Below are positions 7,101-15,958 of a stretch of DNA of 64,000 nt, one piece after another (the stretch's first letter is position 1; each line of letters opens with the position of its first letter). Where the stretch lies: the NCBI RefSeq assembly GCF_001583415.1, contig NZ_CP014475.1:5208001-5272000 (forward strand), given 5' to 3'. Source of the stretch: Mycolicibacterium phlei (GTDB lineage: Bacteria; Actinomycetota; Actinomycetes; Mycobacteriales; Mycobacteriaceae). The notes below the pieces were generated by a model that made no database searches, had not been told where the DNA came from, and saw nothing but the letters and a program-made list of their open reading frames with translations. Position numbers and translations under genes: made by a program.

Positions 7101-9437
7101 ATGACTGACGCCTACGATCCCCCACTGCTCGGTACCCGGGTCCTCGACCTGACGTCGGGTCCGATGACGGCCGTCGGCCGGCTGTTCGCCGACCTCGGTG
7201 CGACGGTCACCGCGCTGAACCTGCGCGGTGTCACCGGCGACGACACCGTCGGCCCGACCGTCGACGGCGTGCCGGTGCAGACCGCGATCAACCGGCACGG
7301 GATGGCGTCGGTGGAGCTCGACTCCGCCACGGACGCAGCCGAATTCGAGCGGTTGCTGGCGGAATCGGACATCCTGATCGAGAACACCCAGCCCGGGTCG
7401 TCGGCCGAGGCGACGCTGGCGGTGCGCGAGATCCGCCGGCGACACCCGTCGCTGGTGATCCTGTCGATCAGCGACTTCGGCCGCGACAACGACTACAAGC
7501 GCTGGCAGGCCACCACCCCGGTGCTGCACGCGCTGACCAGCGAGCTGTCCCGGTCCGGCATCCCGGGCCGCGAACCGCTGGTGCCGCCCGCCGACCTGCC
7601 GTACCAGGTGGCCGCCGCGCAGGCCGCGGTGATGACGATGGCGATCTACCTGGACCGGCTGCGCACCGGCGAGGGCGACCTGATCGACTTCTCGGTGCTC
7701 GACGGGGCGATGCAGACCCTGGATCCGCCGTTCGGTTCGGCGGGCACCGGCTCGGCCGGTGTGGCGGTCAGCGCGCAGGCCCGCGACTGGAACTCCGAGC
7801 AGCTGCGCTACCCGATCATCCCGTGCAAGGACGGCCACGTCCGCATCTGCATCCTGGCCAAGCGGCAGTGGCGCGGCATGTTCACCTGGATGGGTGAGCC
7901 GGAGGAGTTCTCCGACCCGTCCTACGACAAGCTCGGCAAGCGGTTCCACTCCCCCGCCCTGTTCGAGGCGATCAAGAAGTTCTGCTCGGACAAGACCCGC
8001 GCCGAACTCGAGGCGCAGGGCCAGCAGCACGGTGTGCCGACGGCGGCGGTGCTCACCCTGTCCGAGGCGCTCACCGCCGAGCACTTCCAGGAGCGCGGCT
8101 TCTTCCGCGACGTCGAGCTGACCCCCGGGGTGACCGCCCCGGTTCCCGTCGGCGTCAGCGTGATCGACGGCCAGCGCGCCAGCGCACTCAACATCGACGG
8201 CCAGGCGGCCAGCCCGACCGGGGCACCGAAGCTGGCCGCCCGCAACCGCGGCGGCCAGGGCCTGCCGCTGGAGGGCATCCGGGTGCTCGACCTCGGCGTG
8301 ATCGTGGTCGGCGCCGACACCGGGCGGCTGTTCGGCGACCTGGGCGCCGACGTCGTCAAGATCGAGCACTCCGCCTACCCGGACGGGCTGCGCGTCGGCC
8401 GCTTCGGCTCGATGACCCAGCCGTTCGCCGCCGGGCACCGCAACAAGCGCTCGATCGGCATCGACCTGCGCTCGGAGGAGGGCCGCGCGCTGGCGCACCG
8501 ACTCGTCGAGGTGTCCGACGTCGTGCTGACCAACTTCAAACCCGGTGTGGCCGAGTCGCTCGGGATGGACTACGCCACGCTCAAGGACGTCAACCCGGGC
8601 GTCGTCGTCGTGGACAGCTCGGCGTACGGGCCGACCGGGCCGTGGGCCAAGCGCCTCGGCTACGGGCCGCTGGTGCGCGCCGCCGTCGGGTTCACCAACC
8701 TGTGGACCTATCCCGGTGAGTCCGAGACGTTCTGCGACACCGTGACCGTCTATCCCGACCACGTCGCCGCCCGCATCGGCGCGGTGTCGGCGCTGGCGGC
8801 GCTGCTGCGCCGGGAGCGCACCGGCCGCGGCGGCTCGGTGAGCATCTCGCAGGCCGAGGTGATGCTCAGCCACCTGGCCGCCGACATCGCCGCCGACGCG
8901 CTGCAGCGGTCCGGGCGCACCCGCACCGACGAGGGCCACGACTACCCGTGGGGCATGTTCTCGACCAGCGAGGACGACGGCTGGATCGCGGTGACCGTGC
9001 GCGACGACGCCGACCTGCAGGCGCTGCGCTGGGTGCTGGGCGTGCCCGGCGACGGACCGGTGGGTGCCGAGCAGGTCCGGGAGTGGACGAGCCGGCACAC
9101 GCGGCTGGAGGCGATGGAGCGGCTGCAGTCGGCGGGTGTGCCCGCCGGTGCGGTGCTGCACGCCCACGAGCTGCCCGCCTGGAACTACTACGAGCAGCGC
9201 CGCGCGTTCCGCGAGGAGCTTCATCCTTACGGCGGCTCGACCCCGTACATGATGGAGAACGTGCAGGTCCACGCCGATCACGTGGCCGACCCGCCGCTCG
9301 GGCAGGCGCCGCTGATCGGCGAGCAGACCGCCGAGATCGCCGCCGAGCTGCTCGGCCTGGACGCCGACCAGATCGCCGCGCTGCACGAGAAGGGTGTCCT
9401 GGAGACCATCCAGCCGGACCCCGTCCCGCAGGGCTGA
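7101..9437 (+). CDS. Double-domain CaiB/BaiF (class III) CoA-transferase
   Basis: The 778-residue protein contains two complete class III CoA-transferase modules in tandem: residues about 8-380 (GTRVLDLTSGPMTAVGRLFADLGA) and about 389-770 (IRVLDLGVIVVGADTGRLFGDLGADVVK). Family members normally have about 400 residues and form interlocked dimers, so this looks like a fused dimer. The catalytic aspartate position is Asp201 in the first module (FSVLDGAM) but Glu586 in the second (ISQAEVML), suggesting unequal active sites as in two-subunit succinyl-CoA:benzylsuccinate transferase. Last gene of the dehydrogenase operon. Expected role: moving CoA from a donor to a carboxylic acid. Confidence 0.88.
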   Translation: MTDAYDPPLLGTRVLDLTSGPMTAVGRLFADLGATVTALNLRGVTGDDTVGPTVDGVPVQTAINRHGMASVELDSATDAAEFERLLAESDILIENTQPGSSAEATLAVREIRRRHPSLVILSISDFGRDNDYKRWQATTPVLHALTSELSRSGIPGREPLVPPADLPYQVAAAQAAVMTMAIYLDRLRTGEGDLIDFSVLDGAMQTLDPPFGSAGTGSAGVAVSAQARDWNSEQLRYPIIPCKDGHVRICILAKRQWRGMFTWMGEPEEFSDPSYDKLGKRFHSPALFEAIKKFCSDKTRAELEAQGQQHGVPTAAVLTLSEALTAEHFQERGFFRDVELTPGVTAPVPVGVSVIDGQRASALNIDGQAASPTGAPKLAARNRGGQGLPLEGIRVLDLGVIVVGADTGRLFGDLGADVVKIEHSAYPDGLRVGRFGSMTQPFAAGHRNKRSIGIDLRSEEGRALAHRLVEVSDVVLTNFKPGVAESLGMDYATLKDVNPGVVVVDSSAYGPTGPWAKRLGYGPLVRAAVGFTNLWTYPGESETFCDTVTVYPDHVAARIGAVSALAALLRRERTGRGGSVSISQAEVMLSHLAADIAADALQRSGRTRTDEGHDYPWGMFSTSEDDGWIAVTVRDDADLQALRWVLGVPGDGPVGAEQVREWTSRHTRLEAMERLQSAGVPAGAVLHAHELPAWNYYEQRRAFREELHPYGGSTPYMMENVQVHADHVADPPLGQAPLIGEQTAEIAAELLGLDADQIAALHEKGVLETIQPDPVPQG

Positions 9438-9461
9438 CGGGGCCGCAGGGCTGATCTCGTA

Positions 9462-9507
9462 GCATTCGAGGGGGTCCGCGCGGACTGCGCGACCATCGTT
9501 CGAATGC
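9462..9507. repeat. Nested inverted repeats upstream of LysR gene
   Basis: GCATTCGA (9462-9469) pairs perfectly with TCGAATGC (9500-9507), and between them lies a 12-bp self-complementary core, GTCCGCGCGGAC (9474-9485). The element sits between the CoA-transferase stop (9437) and the LysR start (9515). It may be the operon terminator or an operator for the LysR protein; the sequence does not decide. Confidence 0.45.
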
Positions 9508-9514
9508 GGCAGGA

Positions 9515-10447
9515 ATGGACATCGACTTCACCAGGCTCCGGTACTTCGTCGCGGTCGCCGACGAGCTGCACTTCAAGCGGGCCGCCGACAAGTTGATGAT
9601 CACGCCGCCGCCGCTGAGCAAGCAGATCAAGCTGCTGGAGAAGGAGCTCGGTGGGCCGCTGTTCGAACGCGGCTACCACGAGGTGCGGCTGACCGCACTC
9701 GGCGAGCGGCTGCTGGGCCCGGCCCGGGAGATCCTGCGCCAGGTCGAGGACTTCAAGTCGCTGGCCGCCCAGGAGGTGGCGGGACTGGCCCCGCTGCGGG
9801 TGAGCGCGACGGCGTACGCCCCGTCGGATCTGCTGGCCCAGCTGGAGTCGGTGCTGGCCGGGCTGCCGGAGCCGACGGAGTTCAACGTGCCCGGCTCGGC
9901 GGCCGAGGTGACCGCCAAGCTGATCGCCGGGCACGCCGAGCTGGGCCTGATCCACCTGCCCGCCAGCGACAAACGGCTGCGCTACAAGGTGGTGGCCGCC
10001 TACCAGGGTGCGATCGCGGTGCGCTACGACGATCCGCTGGCCGAACGGGACCTGGTCGCCATCGAGGATCTGCGCGACCGCGAGGTGGCCATCGACATCG
10101 CGCGGCCCAACCCGGTGGTGATGGCGAGCATGACCCGCCAGCTCAACAACCGCGGCGTGAACAACATCGTGCGGACGACGAATCAGCGCGGCGGCGAGGT
10201 CGAGATGGCCACGCAGGTCTTCAACCGTCATCTGGTCGCGGTGATCAGCTACGCGCCGGAGTCGTTCATCGGCAAGATGTTCTCCCCGCCGGAGTTCAAG
10301 ATGATCCCGATCGACGAAACCACCTGGCCGCCAGCGCAGATCGCGTTGGCGTGGGTGCCGGAGCGGCTGCGGTCGCGGTTGTCGGAGATCGAGTTCGCGG
10401 TGGATCAGATCGCGGATAAGCTCGGCCCGGTGCACCGCGGTGCGTGA
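9515..10447 (+). CDS. LysR family transcriptional regulator
   Basis: A 310-residue LysR regulator: winged HTH at residues 4-62 (RLRYFVAVADELHFKRAADKL, then PPLSKQIKLLEKELG) and a periplasmic-binding-like effector domain from about 90 onward. Genes of this type commonly respond to a pathway intermediate. Here it lies directly after the dehydrogenase/CoA-transferase operon in the same direction rather than divergent to it. Its stop overlaps the next start (GTGA), so the helicase gene may be translated from the same message. Confidence 0.88.
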   Translation: MDIDFTRLRYFVAVADELHFKRAADKLMITPPPLSKQIKLLEKELGGPLFERGYHEVRLTALGERLLGPAREILRQVEDFKSLAAQEVAGLAPLRVSATAYAPSDLLAQLESVLAGLPEPTEFNVPGSAAEVTAKLIAGHAELGLIHLPASDKRLRYKVVAAYQGAIAVRYDDPLAERDLVAIEDLRDREVAIDIARPNPVVMASMTRQLNNRGVNNIVRTTNQRGGEVEMATQVFNRHLVAVISYAPESFIGKMFSPPEFKMIPIDETTWPPAQIALAWVPERLRSRLSEIEFAVDQIADKLGPVHRGA

Positions 10448-12981
10448 TCTCAGTGCGTGAACTCCTGTCGGCCGAGAACCTGCGGGACGCCGATCCCGAC
10501 GACCTGTTCACGGCGTTCGCCGAGTGGGCCGAGGCCAACGGCACCACGCTGTACCCGGCGCAGGAGGAGGCGCTGATCGAACTGGTCAGCGGCGCCAACG
10601 TGATCCTGTCGACGCCGACCGGGTCGGGCAAGTCGCTGGTGGCCACCGGCGCGCTGTTCGCGGCGCTGGCCGGCGGGCGGCGCAGCTTCTACACCGCGCC
10701 GATCAAGGCACTGGTGAGTGAGAAGTTCTTCGCGATGTGCGACGTGTTCGGCGCCGCCAACGTCGGCATGCTCACCGGCGACGCCGCGGTCAACTCCGAG
10801 GCGCCGATCATCGTGTGCACCGCCGAGGTGCTGGCCAACGTCGCACTGCGGGAGGGCGGGCTGCAAGGTCCGCTCGGCGGTGAGCCGGTCATGGTGGTGA
10901 TGGACGAGTTCCACTTCTACGGCGACCCCGACCGCGGCTGGGCCTGGCAGGTGCCACTGCTGGAGCTGCCGAAGGCCCAGTTCCTGTTGATGTCGGCCAC
11001 ACTCGGTGACGTCACGTTCCTGCGGGAGGACCTGACCCGGCGCACCGGGCGCCCGACTGCGCTGGTCGCAAACGCGGAACGCCCTGTGCCGCTGTTCTTC
11101 TCGTATGCGACGACACCGATGCACGAGACGATCGGCGATCTGCTCGACACCAGACAGGCCCCGATCTACGTCGTGCACTTCACCCAGGCGTCGGCGCTGG
11201 AGCGGGCGCAGGCGTTGATGAGTGTCAACGTGTGCACCAAGGAGGAGAAGGCCGCGATCGCCGAGCACATCGGTGCGTTCCGGTTCTCCACCTCGTTCGG
11301 TTCTACGCTGTCGCGGTTGGTGCGCCACGGCATCGGGGTGCACCACGCCGGGATGCTGCCGAAGTACCGCCGGCTGGTCGAACAGCTGGCGCAGGCCGGT
11401 CTGCTCAAGGTCATCTGCGGCACCGACACTCTCGGCGTCGGCATCAACGTGCCGATCCGCACCGTGGTGTTCTCGGCGCTGTCCAAGTACGACGGGGTGC
11501 GCACCCGGTTGCTCAACGCCCGCGAGTTCCACCAGATCGCGGGCCGCGCCGGGCGCGCCGGTTTCGACACCGCGGGCACCGTCGTCGTGCAGGCACCCGA
11601 CCACGAGGTGGAGAACCTCAAACAGTTCGCCAAGGTCGCCGACGATCCGAAGAAGCGACGGAAGCTGGTGCGCCGTAAGGCACCCGAGGGCATGGTGCCG
11701 TGGAGCGAGTCGACGATGAAGCGGCTGGTCGACGCGAGCCCCGAACCGCTGGTCAGCAACATGCGGGTGTCGACGGCGATGATCCTGGACGTGGTCGCCC
11801 GCCCCGGCGACCCGTTCGCGGCGATGCGCCGGCTGCTCACCGACAACCACGAACCGCGCAAGCGCCAGCTACGCCACATCCGCGAGGCGGTGGGCATCGC
11901 GCGGTCACTGCTGCAGGCGGGGGTGATCGAGCGCCTACCCGAGCCCGAGCCCGACGGCCGCCGCTATCGGCTGACCGTCGATCTACCACCGAACTTTGCG
12001 CTGTATCAGCCGTTGTCGACGTTCGCGCTGGCCGCCGTCGAGGTGCTCGACCCGGAGTCGGACACCTTCGCGCTGGACGTGGTGTCGGTGATCGAGGCGA
12101 CGCTGGAGGATCCGCGCCAGATCCTGGCCGCGCAGCTGAGCAAGGCCCGCGGCGAGGCGGTCGCGGCGATGAAGGCCGAGGGCATCGAGTACGAGGAGCG
12201 CATCGAGCTGCTCGACGAGGTGACCTACCCGAAACCGCTCGACGAGCTGCTCACCCACACCTTCGAGGTGTATCTGCGTTCCAACCCGTGGGCCGCCGAC
12301 GGTCACCTGTCGCCGAAGTCGGTGGTGCGCGAGATGTGGGAGCGCGCCATGACGTTCCGCGAGTACGTCAGCCACTACGGGCTGACCCGCTCGGAGGGCG
12401 CGGTGCTGCGCTACCTGTCGGACGCGTACAAGGCGCTGCGATCGGGGGTGCCGGCCGCGGCGCGCACCGAGGAGCTCGCCGACATCGTCGAGTGGCTCGG
12501 TGAGCTTGTCCGCCAAGTGGATTCGAGTCTGCTCGACGAGTGGGAGCAGCTGACCAGCCCGGATCAGCCGCACGATGTGCCGGTCGCGGTGCCCGCGAAG
12601 CCCCGCCCGCTGACCGGCAACGAGCGGGCGTTCACCGCGATGGTGCGCAACGCGCTGTTCCGCCGCGTGGAGCTGTTCGCCCGGCAGCGCTGGGCCGAGC
12701 TCGGCGAGCTGGACCGCGGGTCGGGGTGGAACGCGCAGCGGTGGGCCGAGGTCGGCGAGGAGTACTTCGCCGAGCACGCCGACGTCGGCACCGGTCCCGA
12801 CGCGCGGGGGCCGGCGATGCTGATCATCGAGCGCGAGTCCGACGTGTGGCGGGTGCGCCAGATCCTCGACGACCCGGCGGGCGATCACGACTGGGGGTTC
12901 ACCGTGGAGGTGGACCTGGCGGCCTCCGACGAGGAGGGCGCGGCGGTGCTGCGGGTGGTCGACGCGGGACGGCTGGACTGA
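10444..12981 (+). CDS. Ski2-like DEAD/DEAH helicase with DUF3516-type C-terminus
   Basis: This 845-residue protein is a superfamily 2 helicase. Motif I is STPTGSGKS (about residues 57-65), motif II DEFH (about 154), motif III SATL, and motif VI QIAGRAGRAGF (about 370), followed by a long helical C-terminal region (about 400-845) that fits the actinobacterial DUF3516 extension. It is related to but distinct from HelY. A role in RNA or structured nucleic acid unwinding is inferred from the Ski2 relationship only. The start is a GTG overlapping the LysR stop by 4 nt; a second in-frame GTG lies at 10453. Confidence 0.85.
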   Translation: MISVRELLSAENLRDADPDDLFTAFAEWAEANGTTLYPAQEEALIELVSGANVILSTPTGSGKSLVATGALFAALAGGRRSFYTAPIKALVSEKFFAMCDVFGAANVGMLTGDAAVNSEAPIIVCTAEVLANVALREGGLQGPLGGEPVMVVMDEFHFYGDPDRGWAWQVPLLELPKAQFLLMSATLGDVTFLREDLTRRTGRPTALVANAERPVPLFFSYATTPMHETIGDLLDTRQAPIYVVHFTQASALERAQALMSVNVCTKEEKAAIAEHIGAFRFSTSFGSTLSRLVRHGIGVHHAGMLPKYRRLVEQLAQAGLLKVICGTDTLGVGINVPIRTVVFSALSKYDGVRTRLLNAREFHQIAGRAGRAGFDTAGTVVVQAPDHEVENLKQFAKVADDPKKRRKLVRRKAPEGMVPWSESTMKRLVDASPEPLVSNMRVSTAMILDVVARPGDPFAAMRRLLTDNHEPRKRQLRHIREAVGIARSLLQAGVIERLPEPEPDGRRYRLTVDLPPNFALYQPLSTFALAAVEVLDPESDTFALDVVSVIEATLEDPRQILAAQLSKARGEAVAAMKAEGIEYEERIELLDEVTYPKPLDELLTHTFEVYLRSNPWAADGHLSPKSVVREMWERAMTFREYVSHYGLTRSEGAVLRYLSDAYKALRSGVPAAARTEELADIVEWLGELVRQVDSSLLDEWEQLTSPDQPHDVPVAVPAKPRPLTGNERAFTAMVRNALFRRVELFARQRWAELGELDRGSGWNAQRWAEVGEEYFAEHADVGTGPDARGPAMLIIERESDVWRVRQILDDPAGDHDWGFTVEVDLAASDEEGAAVLRVVDAGRLD

Positions 12982-13013
12982 CGCAAGAGTTCCAACCACC
13001 GCGAGTAAAAACC

Positions 13014-13028
13014 GTGACCCACGGTCAC
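13014..13028. promoter_or_regulatory. Operator-like inverted repeat before sulfonate ABC operon
   Basis: GTGACC-CAC-GGTCAC is a perfect 6-bp inverted repeat with a 3-nt spacer, about 55 nt upstream of the first transporter ATG (13083) and 33 nt after the helicase stop. It is a candidate regulator-binding site; the binding protein is unknown. Confidence 0.35.
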
Positions 13029-13082
13029 ATTCCGGCGAACATCCGTTGAACCATCCCCCAACTGTCTGGCTGGAGTCCCCGT

Positions 13083-13913
13083 ATGTCCGCGAGTACCCCG
13101 GTCGTGCAGGCGCGCGTCGGGAACCAGGCGTTCGCGGTCTCCTTCGACCGGCTCGGGCGCGCGTTCAACGGTCGACCCGTCCTGCGTGATCTGACGCTGG
13201 ACGTCGAGCCCGGAGAGATCATCGGGATCCTCGGCGCCAGCGGCTGCGGCAAGTCGACCCTGCTGCGCATCACCGCGGGTCTGGACGCCCCGACCGGCGG
13301 TGCCGTGCGCATCGACGGCGCTCCGGTGCGCTCCTACGACCCGCGCTGCGCGGTCGCGTTCCAGGAACCGCGGCTGCTGCCGTGGCGGACCGTCGCGCAG
13401 AACGTCGCGCTCGGCCTGCCGAAGGGCACACCCGCCGCGGAGGCCCGCCGGACCGTCGCCACCCTGCTGGAGCTCGTCGGGCTCACCGAGTTCGCCGGCC
13501 ACCGGCCGCGCGAGGTGTCCGGCGGGATGGCGCAGCGCACGTCGTTGGCGCGGGCGCTGGCCCGCAATCCGGGCGTGCTGCTGCTCGACGAACCGTTCGG
13601 CGCACTCGACGCGCTGACCCGGCTGAAGATGCAGGACCTGCTGCTCGACGTGCACGCGGCGGCGCCGACGACGGTGCTGCTGGTCACCCACGACGTCGAC
13701 GAGGCCCTGCAGTTGGCGGACCGGGTGATTCTGCTCGGCCGCGACGACACTGTGCCCGGCGCGACGATCCGCCAGACCGTCGTCGTTCCCGGCCTGCGAC
13801 CGCGCGACCGCGGATCGGCCGAGCTCGCCGAGCTGCGCGGACAACTGCTCGACGGCCTCGGCGTCGACCGCCACGACCAGACCGCCCTCGTGAATCAGGA
13901 AAGCAGAGTATGA
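13083..13913 (+). CDS. Sulfonate/taurine-type ABC transporter ATP-binding protein
   Basis: A 276-residue ABC ATPase of the SsuB/TauB/NrtD family. Walker A is GASGCGKST (about residues 51-59), the Q-loop is AFQEPRLLPWRT, the signature is the variant VSGGMAQR, and Walker B is VLLLDEPFGALD, followed by the H-loop THDVDEA. This family energises import of alkanesulfonates, taurine, nitrate or thiamine precursors. It is the first gene of a compact operon; its stop overlaps the start of the binding protein (ATGA). Confidence 0.88.
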   Translation: MSASTPVVQARVGNQAFAVSFDRLGRAFNGRPVLRDLTLDVEPGEIIGILGASGCGKSTLLRITAGLDAPTGGAVRIDGAPVRSYDPRCAVAFQEPRLLPWRTVAQNVALGLPKGTPAAEARRTVATLLELVGLTEFAGHRPREVSGGMAQRTSLARALARNPGVLLLDEPFGALDALTRLKMQDLLLDVHAAAPTTVLLVTHDVDEALQLADRVILLGRDDTVPGATIRQTVVVPGLRPRDRGSAELAELRGQLLDGLGVDRHDQTALVNQESRV

Positions 13914-14941
13914 GATTCAGAACACTTCGTGCCGCGCTCCTCGCGCTTCTCGCTGCCGTCGCCCTGGTTCTCAGCGGGTGCGTGAAGGGTGAGAACTCCG
14001 GCTCCGAGCCGTCCGGCGGAGACAGCGGCGGCGACGGGCTGGCGGGGCAGACCCTCAACATAGACTTCGCCACCTACAACCCGCTGAGCCTGATCATCAA
14101 GGATCAGGGCTGGCTTGAAGACCTTGGGCTGCAGGTGAACTGGGTACAATCGGCCGGGTCGAACAAGGCCAACGAGGCGCTGCGTGCCGGCGCGATCGAT
14201 GTCGGGTCGACGGCAGGGTCCGCGGCGCTGCTCGCCCGGTCCAACGGTTCGCCGATCCAGGTGATCGCGATCTACTCGCAGCCCGAGTGGGCGGCGCTGG
14301 TGGCGCCGGCGGGCAGCGACATCACCAGCGTCGAACAACTCCGAGGCAAGAACGTCGCGGCCACCAAGGGCACCGATCCGTACTTCTTCCTGCTGCAGGC
14401 ACTGGAGGCCAACGGGCTGACCCCCGAGGACATCACGGTGCAGAACCTGCAGCACGCCGACGGCTGGGCCGCGTTGCAGAACGGCTCGGTCGACGCGTGG
14501 GCCGGGCTGGACCCGATCATGGCCGGCGCGGAGGAGACGGGGGCGACGCTGTTCTTCCGCAACGTCGACTTCAACACCTACGGCTTCCTCAACGCGCGGG
14601 AGGACTTCCTCGAGGAGAAGCCGGAGGTGGCGCAGGCCGTCGTCGATGCCTATGCCGCCGCCGCGGTGTGGGCCGCCGAGAACCCCGATAAAACCGTGGA
14701 GATCCTCGCCGACGTGGCGGGCATCGATATTCCGTTGGCGGAGAAGGTGATTCGTGAGCGCTCGAATCTCGACGTCGATCAGGTGCCGGGTGATGCACAG
14801 ATTGCGGTGCTGGAGAGGATCGGGCCGATCTTCGTCGACCTCGGTGACGTGCCGAACCAGCAGCAGGTCGACGCGGCGCTGGCGAGCCTGGTCAACGACT
14901 CGTTCGCCAAGCAGGCCGACCCGGCGCGCCTGAAATCTTGA
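13910..14941 (+). CDS. Sulfonate/nitrate-type ABC transporter substrate-binding lipoprotein
   Basis: The 343-residue product starts with a lipoprotein signal (arginines, a hydrophobic stretch, then the lipobox LSGC) and a Gly/Ser-rich linker. The mature part is of the SsuA/NMT1 type (LNIDFATYNPLSLIIKDQGWL, AGAIDVGSTAG). The start is the ATG overlapping the ATPase stop, which gives the signal peptide. The protein should be anchored outside the membrane and deliver the substrate to the permease. Aliphatic sulfonates are the likely ligands, but related proteins bind nitrate, taurine or pyrimidine precursors. No desulfonating enzyme gene is adjacent. Confidence 0.85.
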   Translation: MRFRTLRAALLALLAAVALVLSGCVKGENSGSEPSGGDSGGDGLAGQTLNIDFATYNPLSLIIKDQGWLEDLGLQVNWVQSAGSNKANEALRAGAIDVGSTAGSAALLARSNGSPIQVIAIYSQPEWAALVAPAGSDITSVEQLRGKNVAATKGTDPYFFLLQALEANGLTPEDITVQNLQHADGWAALQNGSVDAWAGLDPIMAGAEETGATLFFRNVDFNTYGFLNAREDFLEEKPEVAQAVVDAYAAAAVWAAENPDKTVEILADVAGIDIPLAEKVIRERSNLDVDQVPGDAQIAVLERIGPIFVDLGDVPNQQQVDAALASLVNDSFAKQADPARLKS

Positions 14942-15732
14942 CCGAGACCGTGCCGGCCGCGCCGGGCACCACCGCATCGCGCACCCGCCGGCTGCACGTC
15001 GTCGGCGGGGCGATCCTTCCGCTGCTGATTCTGGGTGTGTGGCAGTGGATTTCGACCAGCGGCCTGGTTCCGGTGTCGATGCTGCCGTCGCCGGCGATGG
15101 TGCTGTCGGCGGCCGTCGACCTGACCGAGCGAGGCCTCTACGGGCAGTACATCGCGATCTCCAGCCAGCGGGTGCTGCTCGGCTTCGCGTTCGGGGCGGC
15201 GATCGGGCTGGCGCTGGGCGCGGTCGTCGGGCTGTCGAAGCTGGCGAACATCCTGCTGGCGCCGACCTTCGGCGGCATCCGCGCGGTGCCGTCGCTGGCG
15301 TGGGTGCCGCTGCTGATCCTGTGGTTCGGGATCGGCGAGGAGTCCAAGATCATCCTGATCGCTATCGGTGCCTTCTTCCCGGTGTACACAATCGTGGGGT
15401 CGGCGCTGCGGCACGTCGACGCCCATCTGCTGGAGGCGGGGCGGGCGTTCGGGCTGCACGGGATCCGGTTGTTCACCACCGTGCAACTGCCGGCGGTGGT
15501 GCCGTCGGCGGTGTCGGCACTGCGGCTGGCGCTGGCCCAGTCGTGGCTGTTCCTGGTCGCCGCCGAGTTGATCGCGAGCTCGATGGGACTGGGCTTCCTG
15601 TTGCTGGACTCCGGCCAGAACGGCCGCATCGACCGGATCTTCCTGGCGATCATCTCGCTGGCGCTGCTGGGCAAGCTGACGGACTCCGTCCTCGGCGTGT
15701 TCGAGAAGTGGGCGATCGCGAAATGGGCGTGA
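14938..15732 (+). CDS. Sulfonate-type ABC transporter permease
   Basis: A 264-residue inner-membrane protein with about six hydrophobic segments and the BPD_transp_1 EAA-type motif EAGRAFGLHGIRLFTTVQLP (cytoplasmic loop that contacts the ATPase). The most likely start is a TTG that overlaps the binding-protein stop by 4 nt (TTGA), consistent with the tight coupling of all three genes. It completes an ATPase-binding protein-permease importer of the SsuABC/TauABC class. Confidence 0.85.
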   Translation: MTETVPAAPGTTASRTRRLHVVGGAILPLLILGVWQWISTSGLVPVSMLPSPAMVLSAAVDLTERGLYGQYIAISSQRVLLGFAFGAAIGLALGAVVGLSKLANILLAPTFGGIRAVPSLAWVPLLILWFGIGEESKIILIAIGAFFPVYTIVGSALRHVDAHLLEAGRAFGLHGIRLFTTVQLPAVVPSAVSALRLALAQSWLFLVAAELIASSMGLGFLLLDSGQNGRIDRIFLAIISLALLGKLTDSVLGVFEKWAIAKWA

Positions 15733-15765
15733 TTACAGCGTGGCGCCGCAGGGTACGCGGCGGTC

Positions 15766-15897
15766 ATGACACAATCAGAGCCCGCTGTAACGGCCGAGAC
15801 CGCGACCAAGGACGAGGACGTGCTGGCGCCCGCAACTCCGGGAGCCGAGGCGTTACCGCTACCCGACGAGCAGGTCGATAAGCCGTCCGGGGGTTGA
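15766..15897 (+). CDS. Small acidic hypothetical protein (43 residues)
   Basis: An ATG-to-TGA frame encoding 43 residues (MTQSEPAVTAETATKDEDV...) lies in the 226-bp gap between the permease and the crp-like gene. The composition is acidic and rich in Ala, Pro, Thr and Glu, with no membrane segment, and suggests a disordered peptide. Codon third positions are largely G/C. The ribosome-binding site is weak. No family is recognised; it could be a spurious frame. Confidence 0.4.
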   Translation: MTQSEPAVTAETATKDEDVLAPATPGAEALPLPDEQVDKPSGG

Positions 15898-15920
15898 CCT
15901 GCGGATATTTTCTAACTCGC

Positions 15921-15944
15921 CCGATAATTCTAAATGAATATCGG
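15921..15944. promoter_or_regulatory. AT-rich dyad at the crp-like promoter
   Basis: CCGATAATTC and GAATATCGG form a near-perfect dyad (one unpaired base) around TAAAT, in an AT-rich island ending 15 nt before the crp-like ATG at 15959. In such GC-rich DNA this is the obvious promoter/operator region. The bound factor is unknown; the dyad is not a CRP consensus. Confidence 0.4.
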
Positions 15945-15958
15945 TATTGTGGTCTGCC

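Noticed and set aside
5874-9386. A 1170-codon open frame on the minus strand
   Set aside because: It lies entirely antisense to the two dehydrogenase genes and the CoA-transferase; its product is rich in Arg, Gly, His and Val with no domain, as expected from GC-rich codon bias.
9426-9454. 12-bp direct repeat CCGCAGGGCTGA at the CoA-transferase stop
   Set aside because: Two short copies in GC-rich DNA; probably a trivial duplication with no evident function.
13382-13909. Long N-terminal extension of the sulfonate-binding protein
   Set aside because: It would overlap the whole second half of the ATPase gene; the ATG at 13910 gives a perfect lipoprotein signal and ATGA coupling.
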